Of a DNA stretch of 11,542 nt, positions 1-10,602 are shown in pieces. The notes under the pieces are model-generated. The model ran no database searches. It was not told the DNA's origin and saw only the letters and a program-made list of their open reading frames with translations. Position 1 is the stretch's first letter, and every line of letters starts with the position of its first letter. The stretch is from Actinomycetes bacterium (GTDB lineage Bacteria > Actinomycetota > Acidimicrobiia > Acidimicrobiales > UBA8190): positions 1 through 11,542 of the forward strand of contig JAJZYI010000088.1 in NCBI GenBank assembly GCA_021798135.1, written 5' to 3'. Position numbers and translations under genes: made by a program.

Positions 1-2
1 GC

Positions 3-2372
<2,370 letters not shown>

Positions 2373-2429
2373 CGACCGGGCCCCCGGACCCGCGCCCTGC
2401 CTCCCCGATCCGAAGGAGCCTGAACCGAC

Positions 2430-3431
2430 ATGTCCGTGCCCGTAGCGCTGTACCTCCAAGATGCGCACTCGATCAGAGACGGCATGCAGTACGCCGCCTA
2501 TGCCGAGTCCAAGGGGTTCGCCGCCGTCTGGCAGGCCGAGAGCCGGCTGGTGCGCGAGGCGACGGTCCCGCTGGCGGCCTTCGCCTCGGCGACGGAGCGG
2601 ATCAAGGTCGCGTCGGGCGTGTCGGACTGCTGGTCCCGCAACCCGGCCCGGCTGGCGGCCACCTTCTCCACGCTGGACGACCTGGCACCCGGGCGCGTCA
2701 TCCTCGGCCTCGGCGCGTGGTGGGACCCGCTGGCGGCCAAGGTCGGGATCCGGCGCACGCACCCGCTCACCGTCATGCGCGAGGTGGTCACCGCCGTGCG
2801 GGCCCTGCTCGCCAACGAGACCGTGACGCTCCACGGGGAGTGGGTGCACCTCGACGGCGTGGAGCTCGACTACGTCTACCAGGAGCGCCGGCCCAAGGAC
2901 GTCCCCATCTACATCGGGGCGACCGGCGACAAGATGCTGGAGCTCGCAGGCGAGATCGCCGACGGCGTCGTCCTCAACTACCTGGTCTCGCCGGGCTACA
3001 ACGAGCGAGCGGTCGAGCGGTTGCAGGCCGGCCTGGCGCGCTCGGGCCGGAGCATGGACGACCTGGACCGGCCCCAGCTCGTCGTGTGCTCGGTCGACGA
3101 CGACGAGCAGCGGGCCATGGACATGGCCCGCCAGATGGTCACCCAGTACCTGGGCCAGCAGCCGCACATCATGAAGGCCTCGGGGGTGCCCCAGTCGCTG
3201 CTCGACGCCGTGGGCGAGGTGCTCACCTGGCCGGCGACACACGAGCAGGTGGAGGCGGCGTCCAAGCTGGTCCCTGACGAGATCGTGGCCATGTTGACGG
3301 CATCGGGCACCCCGGCCCAGGCGCGGGCGCGGGTCGCCGACTACGTCGCCCACGGCTGCACGTGCCCGGTGCTCTACCCGCTCGGTGACGTCCGGGCCAT
3401 GATCGACGCCTTCTCGGACTGGTCGGTGTGA
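2430..3431 (+). CDS. LLM-class flavin-dependent oxidoreductase (MER/F420-like)
   Basis: A 333-residue luciferase-like monooxygenase-superfamily protein, predicted to be a cytosolic TIM barrel using FMN or F420. Support comes from the N-terminal strand and helix with AESKGFAAVW (25-34), the STLDDLAPGRVILGLG segment (80-95) and IYIGATGDKMLELAGEIADG (160-179), which are typical of the methylenetetrahydromethanopterin reductase-like branch. The length is normal and nothing looks broken. The ATG is preceded by GAAGGAG (2412-2418) with an 11-nt gap. The stop overlaps the next gene's GTG as GTGA, so the two are probably coupled. The substrate cannot be read from sequence. Members include reductases, dehydrogenases and monooxygenases, and RutA, which opens the uracil ring, belongs to the wider family. 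In a purine operon it could act on a purine-derived intermediate, but that is inference from context only. Confidence 0.85.
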   Translation: MSVPVALYLQDAHSIRDGMQYAAYAESKGFAAVWQAESRLVREATVPLAAFASATERIKVASGVSDCWSRNPARLAATFSTLDDLAPGRVILGLGAWWDPLAAKVGIRRTHPLTVMREVVTAVRALLANETVTLHGEWVHLDGVELDYVYQERRPKDVPIYIGATGDKMLELAGEIADGVVLNYLVSPGYNERAVERLQAGLARSGRSMDDLDRPQLVVCSVDDDEQRAMDMARQMVTQYLGQQPHIMKASGVPQSLLDAVGEVLTWPATHEQVEAASKLVPDEIVAMLTASGTPAQARARVADYVAHGCTCPVLYPLGDVRAMIDAFSDWSV

Positions 3432-4669
3432 GCGGCTCGCCGTCGGGTCGCGGACCGGGGGCGTCCGCCGGGGCGCGGGTGGTGGTGAACCGGCTTGCCG
3501 GCCCGGTTCCCGCGGGCGTGCTCGCCGACCCGAGCCGGGCCCCGCTGCAGTTCCACCAGCGCCTCGGCGGCTACCAGCCGACGCCGCTGCTCAGCACGCC
3601 GGCCCTGGCGAAGCGCCTGGGCGTCGGCGAGGTGGTCGTCAAGTGCGAGTCGCAGCGCTTCGGGCTGCCGGCGTTCAAGATGCTCGGCGCGTCGTGGGCG
3701 ACCTACCGTGCACTGGTGGACCACCTGGGTGCCGAGCCCGGGCCGTGGCACACCGTGGCCGAGCTGTCGGAGCTGCTGGCCCCGATGCGGCCGTTCACCC
3801 TGGCGACGGCCACCGACGGCAACCACGGCCGGGCCGTCGCCCGCATGGCCCGGCTGCTCGGCTTCGGGGCGCGCATCTTCGTGCCCGAGAACACCACGCC
3901 GGGCCGGATCGCCGCCATCGAGTCGGAGGGAGCGTCGGTGGCGGTCGTCCCCGGTGACTACGACGCCGCCGTCGCCCGCGCCGCCGAGGAGGCCGGGCCG
4001 AGCTGCCTCGTCATCTCCGACACGAGCTGGCCCGGCTACGACCGCGTGCCCCGATGGGTGGTCGACGGCTACTCCACCATGTTCTGGGAGATCGACGACA
4101 GCCTGGCGGCCGCCGGCTGGCGCCGTCCCGACGCGCTCGCCGTGCCCATAGGGGTCGGCGCCCTGGTCGCCGCCACGATCAACCACTACTGCCGGGAGGC
4201 CCACGACCGCCCGGTGGTCGTCGGGGTGGAGCCCTCCACCGCGGCCTGCGTCACCGCTTCCGCCGAGGCGGGACGCCTCGTGACCGTCCCCGGCCCCCAC
4301 ACGTCGGTGATGGCCGGCCTCAACTGCGGCACGCCGTCACCGGTCGTCTGGCCGATCGTGTCGGCCGGCGTCGACGCCTTCGTCACCATCGACGACGACT
4401 GGACCTGCCGGGCGGTGCGCGAGCTGGCAGCGCTGGGGGTGGAGGCCGGGGAGACCGGCGCGGCAGGGCTGGCCGGGCTCCAGGCGCTTCGCCACGTCGG
4501 GGTCCCGCCGGAGCTGGATGGCGCCATCGGCCCCGACGCGACCGTGCTCGTGATCATGACCGAGGGTGCCTCCGACCCGCTCCAGTGGCGGCGGATCCTC
4601 GGCGTGGAGCTGCTGGGGCAGGACCCACCCCTGCGCGGCGAGCGGACGGTGGTGGCGGCCCGACGATGA
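3428..4669 (+). CDS. dpaL: Diaminopropionate ammonia-lyase (YgeX/DpaL-like, PLP fold type II)
   Basis: Predicted to convert 2,3-diaminopropionate to pyruvate and two ammonia using PLP. The protein has 413 residues, slightly longer than E. coli YgeX. The Schiff-base lysine is K84 in RFGLPAFKMLGAS. TDGNHG (129-134) carries D130, and SDTSWPGYDRVPRWVVDGY starts at about residue 197 with D198. These fit the catalytic Lys and two Asp known for the E. coli enzyme. GVGAL (242-246) would hold the PLP phosphate, and VMAGLNCGTPSPVVW, GETGAAGL and IMTEG complete the family pattern. The GTG start overlaps the preceding stop (GTGA) and lacks a clear Shine-Dalgarno, which fits translational coupling. In E. 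coli this enzyme is in the yge/ssnA/xdhD cluster tied to anaerobic urate breakdown, so its place next to Mo hydroxylases is informative. A related threonine or serine dehydratase-like activity is the main alternative. Confidence 0.8.
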   Translation: MSGSPSGRGPGASAGARVVVNRLAGPVPAGVLADPSRAPLQFHQRLGGYQPTPLLSTPALAKRLGVGEVVVKCESQRFGLPAFKMLGASWATYRALVDHLGAEPGPWHTVAELSELLAPMRPFTLATATDGNHGRAVARMARLLGFGARIFVPENTTPGRIAAIESEGASVAVVPGDYDAAVARAAEEAGPSCLVISDTSWPGYDRVPRWVVDGYSTMFWEIDDSLAAAGWRRPDALAVPIGVGALVAATINHYCREAHDRPVVVGVEPSTAACVTASAEAGRLVTVPGPHTSVMAGLNCGTPSPVVWPIVSAGVDAFVTIDDDWTCRAVRELAALGVEAGETGAAGLAGLQALRHVGVPPELDGAIGPDATVLVIMTEGASDPLQWRRILGVELLGQDPPLRGERTVVAARR

Positions 4670-6081
4670 CCGGCGGGGACCCGACGACGGGCAGCGCGCC
4701 GACACGACAGGCCTCCCAGCCGCTCGTGATCGAGCGGTGCGCGGTGGCGACGGTCGATGCCGAGGGCCACGAGTACGGCGATGGCCACGTCGTCGTCGAC
4801 GGCGGGCGCATCGTCGCCGTCGGCCCCGGGCGGGCCGCCGCCGTGCCCGAGGGCGCCCGGCGCGTGGACGGCGGTGGCTGCCTGGTGACGCCCGGGCTCG
4901 TCAACACCCACCACCACTTCTCCCAGTGGCTCACCCGGGGCTGCGCCCCCGACGCCATCCTGTTCGACTGGCTGCGCGAGCTGTACCCGGTGTGGGCGCT
5001 GCTCGACGCGGACATGCTGCGGGCCGCCTCCCTGGGATCGCTCGTGGCGCTGGCCAGCACGGGCTGCACGACGAGCGCGGACCACCACTACGTGTTCCCG
5101 GCGGGCGCTGGCGACCTGCTGGCGGCGGAGGTCGACGCGGCGGCCGAGGTCGGCCTGCGCCTCCACTTGTCGCGCGGCTCGATGGACCTCGGTCGCTCCG
5201 CCGGCGGGCTCCCACCCGACGACGTGGTCGAGGCGACCGACGCCGCGCTGGCCGCGACCGCCGAGGCGATCGACCGCTTCCACGACCCGGGCCCCGGGGC
5301 GATGGTGCGCGTGACGGTGGCGCCGTGCTCGCCGTTCTCGGTCACCACGGAGCTGATGCGGGAGGCTGCCGCCCTGGCACGGCGCCGGGGGGTCAGGCTG
5401 CACACCCACCTGGCCGAGACCGTCGAGGAGCTGCAGTACTGCACCGAGACGTTCGGCTGCACCCCGATGGCGTACGTCGAGTCGTTGGGTTGGGTCGGCG
5501 ACGACGTGTGGTTCGCCCACGGCGTGCACCTCGACGAGCACGCCACCGCCCGGCTGGCGGCGACGGGGACGGGCATCGCGCACTGCCCGAGCTCGAACGG
5601 CCGCCTGGGCGCGGGGATCGCACCGGTGCCGGAGCTGCTGCGGGCGGGCGTGGCGGTCGGGCTCGGCGTGGACGGCACCGCGTCGAACGAGTCGGGCCAG
5701 CTCGGCCCCGAGATGCGGGCGGCCCTGCTCATCGGCCGCGCCCGGGCCGGGGCCCAGGCCGTCACCACCCGCCAGGCGCTCGCCATGGCCACGATCGGCG
5801 GCGCCCGGTGCCTCGGTCGCCAGGACGAGCTCGGGTCCCTCGAGGTGGGCAAGCTGGCCGACGTGGCCGTCTGGCGCGTGGACGGCGCGGCGCACGCCGG
5901 CATGGCCGATCCGGTGGCGGCACTGGTGCTCGGCTCCCTGCCCCCGCTCCAGCTGTTGCTGGTCGGGGGCCGGCCGGTGGTCGAGGCGGGCGAGCTCGTG
6001 GCGCTCGACGTCGCGTCGGTGGCCCGCACCGTGCAGCAGGCGGCGACGCGCCTGGTGCAGCGGTGGGAGACGGTCCGATGA
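4666..6081 (+). CDS. 8-oxoguanine deaminase (amidohydrolase superfamily)
   Basis: A 471-residue amidohydrolase predicted to deaminate 8-oxoguanine to urate and ammonia with one bound metal (Zn). The order of motifs is NTHHHFSQ with H82/H84, SADHHYVFPAG, SRGSMDL, VAPCSPFSVT, HTHLAET (H248, E251), AHGVHL (H285, H288), and LGVDGTASNES with catalytic D336. The DHHY.FPAG, RGSM.L and APCSPFSVTT segments match 8-oxoguanine deaminase and the AtzB-like group more closely than SsnA or guanine deaminase. The frame is open far upstream (to 4054), but the ATG at 4666 is chosen because it overlaps the dpaL stop (ATGA) and gives the family's usual N-terminus and length. SsnA-type aminohydrolase is the main alternative. 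Either fits a purine operon, and deamination here would feed urate into the pathway. Confidence 0.88.
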   Translation: MTGGDPTTGSAPTRQASQPLVIERCAVATVDAEGHEYGDGHVVVDGGRIVAVGPGRAAAVPEGARRVDGGGCLVTPGLVNTHHHFSQWLTRGCAPDAILFDWLRELYPVWALLDADMLRAASLGSLVALASTGCTTSADHHYVFPAGAGDLLAAEVDAAAEVGLRLHLSRGSMDLGRSAGGLPPDDVVEATDAALAATAEAIDRFHDPGPGAMVRVTVAPCSPFSVTTELMREAAALARRRGVRLHTHLAETVEELQYCTETFGCTPMAYVESLGWVGDDVWFAHGVHLDEHATARLAATGTGIAHCPSSNGRLGAGIAPVPELLRAGVAVGLGVDGTASNESGQLGPEMRAALLIGRARAGAQAVTTRQALAMATIGGARCLGRQDELGSLEVGKLADVAVWRVDGAAHAGMADPVAALVLGSLPPLQLLLVGGRPVVEAGELVALDVASVARTVQQAATRLVQRWETVR

Positions 6082-6906
6082 GCGTCACATGGCCCACGCG
6101 GCTGGACGAGGCGGTCGACGCGGCCGCGGCGCCGGCCGCGACGCTGCTGGCAGGCGGCACGGACCTCGCCGTCGAGGTGAACGCCGGCCGGCGCCGGCCG
6201 GTGGCCGTGGTCGCCCTGCGGCGGGTCCCGGAGCTGCGCGACCTGGAGATCACCCCGGCCGAGGTCGTGGTCGGCGCCGGCATGACGTTCAGCGCCATCG
6301 CCGCCGAGCTGGCGGCGGCCGTGCCCGCACTGGCCGCAGCGGCGCGCACCGTCGGCTCGCCGCAGATCCGCAATGCCGGCACCGTCGGAGGGAACATCGT
6401 GACGGCGAGCCCGGCCGGCGACACCCTCCCGGTGCTGGCGGCGCTCGACGCCAGTGTGGAGCTCAGATCCGCCGCGGGCACCCGCACGGTGCCGCTGCGG
6501 GAGCTGATCACCGGGGTGAAGCGCACGGCGATCCGACCCGGTGAGGTTCTGGTGCGCATCCGCGTGCCGCCGCGGCGCGGTGCCCAGCAGTTCCTGAAGG
6601 TGGGGACGCGCAACGCCATGGTGATCTCGCTGGCATCGGCCGCGCTGGTCGTGGACGAGGAGCGTCGGACGGTGGCCTGCGGTCTCGGCTCCGTCGGGCC
6701 CGTCCCCGTCCGCCCGGCCGAGGCCGAGGCCTTCATCGCCGGGGAGATCGACTGGGAGAGGCTGACCGTCCCGGAAGGGGCGGTGGCCCGGTTCGCCGAC
6801 CTCGCCGCCCGGGCGGCCCGCCCCATCACCGACCATCGGGCCACCGCCGAGTACCGCCACCATGCGGTCGCGGTGCTGGTCGGCCGCGCCCTGCGAAGGA
6901 GCATCG

Positions 6907-6923
<17 letters not shown>
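6078..6923 (+). CDS. FAD-binding subunit of molybdenum hydroxylase (CoxM/XdhB/YgfM type)
   Basis: A 281-residue medium subunit that takes electrons from the [2Fe-2S] subunit and passes them to NAD+ or another acceptor through FAD. FAD-binding marks are LLAGGTDLAVE (23-33) and RTVGSPQIRNAGTVGGNI (90-107) followed by SPAGDTLPVL (111-120). The C-terminal half is the usual CO dehydrogenase flavoprotein C-terminal domain, ending in DHRATAEYRHH and an ALRRS tail. The length is typical. The ATG overlaps the deaminase stop (ATGA) and has GGGAG (6065-6069) 8 nt upstream. The gene overlaps the Fe-S subunit gene by 17 nt. With the next two genes it forms a complete heterotrimeric set in the order M-S-L. 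It might also serve the upstream fused enzyme, which has no FAD domain of its own; that is speculation. Confidence 0.9.
6895..6901 (+). promoter_or_regulatory. Ribosome binding site for the [2Fe-2S] subunit
   Basis: GAAGGAG lies 5 nt before the ATG at 6907, inside the end of the FAD-subunit gene. It is the strongest Shine-Dalgarno in the operon's second half. It decides the start at 6907 over an upstream in-frame ATG at 6862 and over later in-frame GTGs at 7015 and 7021. Confidence 0.7.
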
Positions 6924-7495
<572 letters not shown>

Positions 7496-7503
<8 letters not shown>

Positions 7504-9778
7504 CTCGACCGTGGCCGTCTGCCGGCCGTCCGAGATCGGCGCCGACGTCCGGCGCCCCGACGGGGTCCCGAAGACCCGGGGTGCGTTCGCCTTCGCCTCG
7601 GACCTGTCGGTCGAGGGGATGCTGTTCGCGAAGACGCTCCGCAGCCCCCATCCCCACGCTCGCATCGTGTCGGTCGACGTCGCCGGGGCCCTGGCGGTCC
7701 CCGGGGTGCGCGCCGTGGTCACCGCGTCGGACGTGCCGGGCGCGCCCACCTTCGGGCTCGAGCACCGCGACCAGCCGGTCTTCGCCAGCGACGTGGTCCG
7801 CTACCAGGGAGAGCCGGTGGCGGCGGTCGCCGCCGACGACCCGGCGACCGCCGTGGCAGCGGCGGCGGCGATCGACGTCACCTACGACGTGCTCGAGCCG
7901 GTCGTCGACCCGGAGGCCGCGCTGGTCGGCCCGGCGCTGCACCCCGACGGCAACGTGTTCCGCCACCTCGCCATCCGCCACGGCGACCCGGATGCCAGCG
8001 GGGACGTGGTGGTGGAGGGGACCTACGAGGTCGGCATGCAGGACCAGGCCTTCATGGGGCCGGAGTCGGGCCTGGCGGTGCCCGCCGACGACGGCGGCGT
8101 GCACCTGCACATCGCCACCCAGTGGCTGCACGCCGACCGCGATCAGATCGCGGCGTGCCTCGGCCTGCCCCCCGAGCTGGTGCACCTGACGCTGGCCGGC
8201 GTCGGCGGTGCCTTCGGCGGCCGCGAGGACGTGAGCCTCCAGATCCACCTCTGCCTCCTGGCGCTGCGCACCGGGCGGCCGGTGAAGATGGTCTACTCGC
8301 GTGACGAGTCGTTCCTCGGCCACGTCCACCGCCACCCGGCCCGCATGTGGTACCGGCACCATGCGACGCGCTCGGGCGACCTGGTGAAGGTCGAGGCCCG
8401 CGTGCTCCTCGACGGCGGTGCGTACGCGTCGTCGAGCGGGGCCGTCGTCGCCAACGCCGCCTGCTTCGCCCCCGGGCCCTACCGCGTGCCGAACGCCGTG
8501 GTCGACGGGTACGCGGTGCGGACCCACAACCCGCCGTGCGGTGCCATGCGCGGCTTCGGGGCCGTCCAGGTCTGCTTCGGCCACGAGGCCCAGATGGACA
8601 AGCTGGCCGCCGCCCTCGGCATGGACCCGGTGGAGCTCCGCCTGCGCAACGCCTTGCGGACCGGGGACCGGCTCGTCACCGGGCAGGTCGTCACCGGCGC
8701 GGCGCCGGTCGCGGAGGTGATCCGCGCCGCCGTGGCGCACCCGCTGCCCCCGTCGCTCGACGACGGGCTCCCGATGATGGCCAGGCCGGGCGGGGCGGGG
8801 ATGACCGCCGACGTCGCCGACCTCCGGCGGGGCCTGGGCCTTGCCGTCGGGTTCAAGAACATCTGCTTCTCGGAGGGTTTCGACGACTCGGTGGCGGCCA
8901 GGCTGCGGCTGGAGCTCGGCGCGTCCGCAACGCCGGTCGCCACCGTGCACGTCGCCACGGCCGAGGTCGGCCAGGGCTTCGTCACGCTCGCCGAGCAGAT
9001 CGCGCGGGAGGAGCTCGGACCGCTCGACGTGGTGCTGGCCGACGCCGACACCGGCGTCGGCTCGGCCGGCTCGACCAGCGCCTCGCGCCAGACCTGGATG
9101 AGCGGCGGCGCGGTCAAGCAGGTGTGCGAGCAGGCTCGCCGCGCGCTCGTGGACCGGGCGGCCGGGATCTGGGGCTGCGCGGCAGCGGAGCTCGTGTGGC
9201 TTGACGGCGAGGTGGTGTGGGAGGCGACGGCGCAGCGGATGGCCCTGGCGGAGATCCTGGCGGGCGGTCCGGTCGAGGAGCGGTGCGTCCACCGGCACCG
9301 GCCGACGACGCCGCTCGACGCCGGCGGCCAGGGCGACGCGCACTTGTCGTTCATGTTCGTGGCACACCGGGCGGTCGTCGACGTCGACCCCGGCCTCGGC
9401 CTGGTGCGGGTCGTCCAGATCGCCACCGGCCAAGATGTCGGCCGGGCGCTCAACCCGCTCCAGGTCGTCGGGCAGATCGAGGGAGGGACCGCCCAGGGCG
9501 TCGGGCTGGCGGTGATGGAGGAGATCGTCCTCGACCACGGGCAGGTCCGCAACCCGTCGTTCACGGACTACCTCATCCCCACCGCGCTCGACGCGCCCGA
9601 CGTGGCGATCACCCTGATCGAGGAGCCCGAGCCCGGTGCGCCCTACGGGGCCAAGGGGGTCGGCGAGCCCCCGGCCATCTCGTCGGGCCCTGCCGTGCTG
9701 GCGGCGATCCGGGACGCCACGGGCCTGGAGCTACCGCGCGCCCCGGCCCGGCCGGACGACATCGCCCTGCGCGCCTGA
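7496..9778 (+). CDS. Molybdopterin-binding large subunit of molybdenum hydroxylase (XdhD/CoxL family)
   Basis: A catalytic subunit of about 760 residues, the last gene of the operon and partner of the two preceding subunits. Marks in order are the aldehyde oxidase a/b-hammerhead start (DGVPKTRGAFAFASDL), GGAFGGRED (237-245), PCGAMRGFG (347-355), EVGQGF with the cofactor-binding Gln (490-495), GSTSASRQTW (from 525) and GAKGVGE with catalytic E724. E244 aligns with bovine xanthine oxidase E802. The position of R880 is Asn here (N320, in VVANAACF), while the upstream fused enzyme keeps Arg at the same 76-residue spacing. That suggests a different ring substrate or orientation. The absence of the CoxL-type active-site Cys loop (GGAFGG instead) argues against CO dehydrogenase. 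The GTG at 7496 is preferred; GTG 7478 is the alternative. The substrate is not assigned; a purine is likely from context. Confidence 0.9.
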
Positions 9779-9795
9779 GCGCCGTCACCGGGCGC

Positions 9796-9812
9796 GCCGG
9801 GAGCATCCCGGC
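9796..9812 (+). terminator. Hairpin after the operon, possible terminator
   Basis: A perfect 7-bp stem (GCCGGGA / TCCCGGC) with a GCA loop lies 17 nt after the Mo-subunit stop, between two convergent genes. No T-run follows, as is common for high-GC actinobacteria. Its function as a terminator is inferred from position. Confidence 0.45.
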
Positions 9813-9837
9813 ACCATGGCCGCCCGCTCCCAGGGGC

Positions 9838-9872
9838 TGGTCCGACCGGGTGCGCGTTGGTGCCGGGGACCA
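9838..9872 (-). terminator. Imperfect hairpin after the ferredoxin gene, possible terminator
   Basis: TGGTCC (9838-9843) pairs with GGACCA (9867-9872), and an inner CCGG/CCGG pair extends the stem past a 2-nt bulge. It lies just beyond the stop of the minus-strand ferredoxin. There is no T-run, and a chance match in GC-rich DNA is possible. Confidence 0.3.
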
Positions 9873-9880
9873 CCCGCGGA

Positions 9881-10117
9881 TCAGGGCGCCTCGATGAAGA
9901 TGCACTCGCCGGGGCATTCGGTGGCGGCTTCGCGCACCTCGTCCTGCATGCCCTCGGGCACGGCGGCGACGCTCGACCTGCCGCCGGGTTGGAGCAGGAT
10001 GTCGTCCCCCTCCTTCACGTACGCCAAGCCGTCGCTGTGCAGGATCATCACCGAGGGCGCGATCTCCTCGCACAGGCCGTCGCCGGTGCAGAGCTCCTGG
10101 TCGATCCAGACCTTCAT
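9881..10117 (-). CDS. Single-cluster ferredoxin ([3Fe-4S] or [4Fe-4S])
   Basis: A 78-residue acidic ferredoxin. The pattern is C10-x5-C16 (ELCTGDGLCEEIAPS) followed by C68-P (ATECPGECIFIE), with an extra C72. This is the short actinobacterial type with one cluster, like those that serve P450s and other oxidoreductases. C-x5-C favours a 3Fe-4S cluster, since the usual central Cys ligand is missing. The frame is open further upstream (to 10291), but the ATG at 10117 is chosen because GAGGAG (10123-10128, minus strand) lies 5 nt before it and the protein then begins at the family's MKVWID strand. It runs convergent to the Mo hydroxylase operon, so it is separately transcribed. It could accept electrons from, or deliver them to, the neighbouring redox enzymes, but no partner can be read from sequence. 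Confidence 0.88.
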   Translation of the reverse strand: MKVWIDQELCTGDGLCEEIAPSVMILHSDGLAYVKEGDDILLQPGGRSSVAAVPEGMQDEVREAATECPGECIFIEAP

Positions 10118-10151
10118 CGCGGCTCCTCTCCGGAGGGACCAGATCAGGAAG

Positions 10152-10180
10152 AGCATGAGCCGAGGTGAACAAAATGTCAA
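10152..10180 (-). promoter_or_regulatory. Promoter of the ferredoxin gene
   Basis: On the minus strand a perfect TTGACA (10175-10180) is followed after 17 nt by CATGCT (10152-10157), which matches TATAAT at three positions. The predicted transcript start would fall near 10145, giving a leader of about 28 nt with the GAGGAG site. The -35 box is in a small AT-rich patch within otherwise GC-rich DNA. Confidence 0.5.
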
Positions 10181-10206
10181 GCACCGGCGTCCACGGCTCG
10201 GCGTGA

Positions 10207-10252
10207 GCCGGTCCGGCGGGCTGGGACCGACCGGTCCGGGGGCCGGGACCGG
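10207..10252. repeat. Clustered GGACCGG/CCGGTCC inverted repeats
   Basis: CCGGTCC occurs at 10208-10214 and 10231-10237, GGACCG at 10224-10229 and GGACCGG at 10246-10252. They give alternative stems: 10231-10237 with 10246-10252 (7 bp, 8-nt loop), 10209-10214 with 10224-10229 (6 bp), and 10224-10228 with 10233-10237 (5 bp). The function is unknown; regulator sites or a transcription barrier between the ferredoxin and permease units are possible. I see no gene from 10118 to 10602. Between 10253 and 10380 I see only GC-rich sequence with no clear signal. Confidence 0.4.
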
Positions 10253-10401
10253 GCCACCCTGAAGGACGGGATTGGCACCGGCCGGTCGCACCGGGACTGG
10301 ATCCCCTGTTGCGCTGGTTTGGCCGGGTCTGCCGGGGAGGGCGGGGCCTGCGGCCTGCGGGTGTGCCGGCCGGGCAGACCGATTGTTACGTGAGAGTTAA
10401 C

Positions 10402-10420
10402 GTCAACCGTGATCGTTGAC
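10402..10420. promoter_or_regulatory. Inverted repeat GTCAAC-N7-GTTGAC, possible operator
   Basis: Two perfect 6-bp half-sites with a 7-nt spacer; the right half overlaps the putative -35 box of the permease promoter. A GTTAAC palindrome adjoins it (10396-10401). The size and spacing suit a dimeric repressor that blocks RNA polymerase. The regulator is not in the window and is not identified. Confidence 0.45.
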
Positions 10421-10444
10421 TATCGAAGCCGACATGCTTACGCT
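10416..10444 (+). promoter_or_regulatory. Promoter of the purine permease gene
   Basis: TTGACT (10416-10421) and TACGCT (10439-10444, the actinobacterial TANNNT form) are separated by exactly 17 nt, in the most AT-rich stretch of the window. Transcription would start near 10451, giving a leader of about 150 nt before the ATG at 10603. Confidence 0.5.
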
Positions 10445-10470
10445 GCTTACAGTTCGTCGAACCGGGCGTA

Positions 10471-10593
10471 AACGGGTTGTTCAACCGTTGCACGAGCACG
10501 GGGCGCTCGTACTGCGAGGCCGGGTTGTCGCTGTTCCAGTGGTAGCCGCGGCGGTGGCTACGGACCATCCGTGGTGGTGGCTGCGGACGATGG
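10471..10593 (+). other. Structured 5' leader of the permease mRNA
   Basis: Three strong hairpins follow one another: 10471-10489 (AAC-GGTTG / CAACC-GTT with one bulge), 10492-10510 (ACGAGC / GCTCGT, 7-nt loop) and 10542-10561 (GTAGCC / GGCTAC, extendable by two inner pairs). A weaker CCATC (10565-10569) / GATGG (10589-10593) pairing touches the Shine-Dalgarno GGAGG (10594-10598). I do not recognise a known riboswitch class. The structure may be regulatory or simply GC-rich chance pairing. Confidence 0.3.
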
Positions 10594-10602
10594 GGAGGAC
10601 TC

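Noticed and set aside
2376..2387. CCGGG/CCCGG hairpin between the fused hydroxylase and the LLM gene
   Set aside because: Only a 2-nt loop, no T-run, and the gap is short with no new promoter, so an internal terminator is not supported.
4054..4665. N-terminal extension of the 8-oxoguanine deaminase
   Set aside because: It would overlap dpaL by about 600 nt with no recognisable domain; the ATG at 4666 gives the ATGA overlap and the family's normal length.
10118..10291. N-terminal extension of the ferredoxin up to 10291
   Set aside because: The extension has no homology-like features and covers the TTGACA promoter and Shine-Dalgarno that belong to the start at 10117.
10461..10480. A GCGTAAACGG stretch resembling the CCGTAAA piece of purine riboswitches
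   Set aside because: The other conserved core pieces and the three-way junction are absent, so the resemblance is probably chance.
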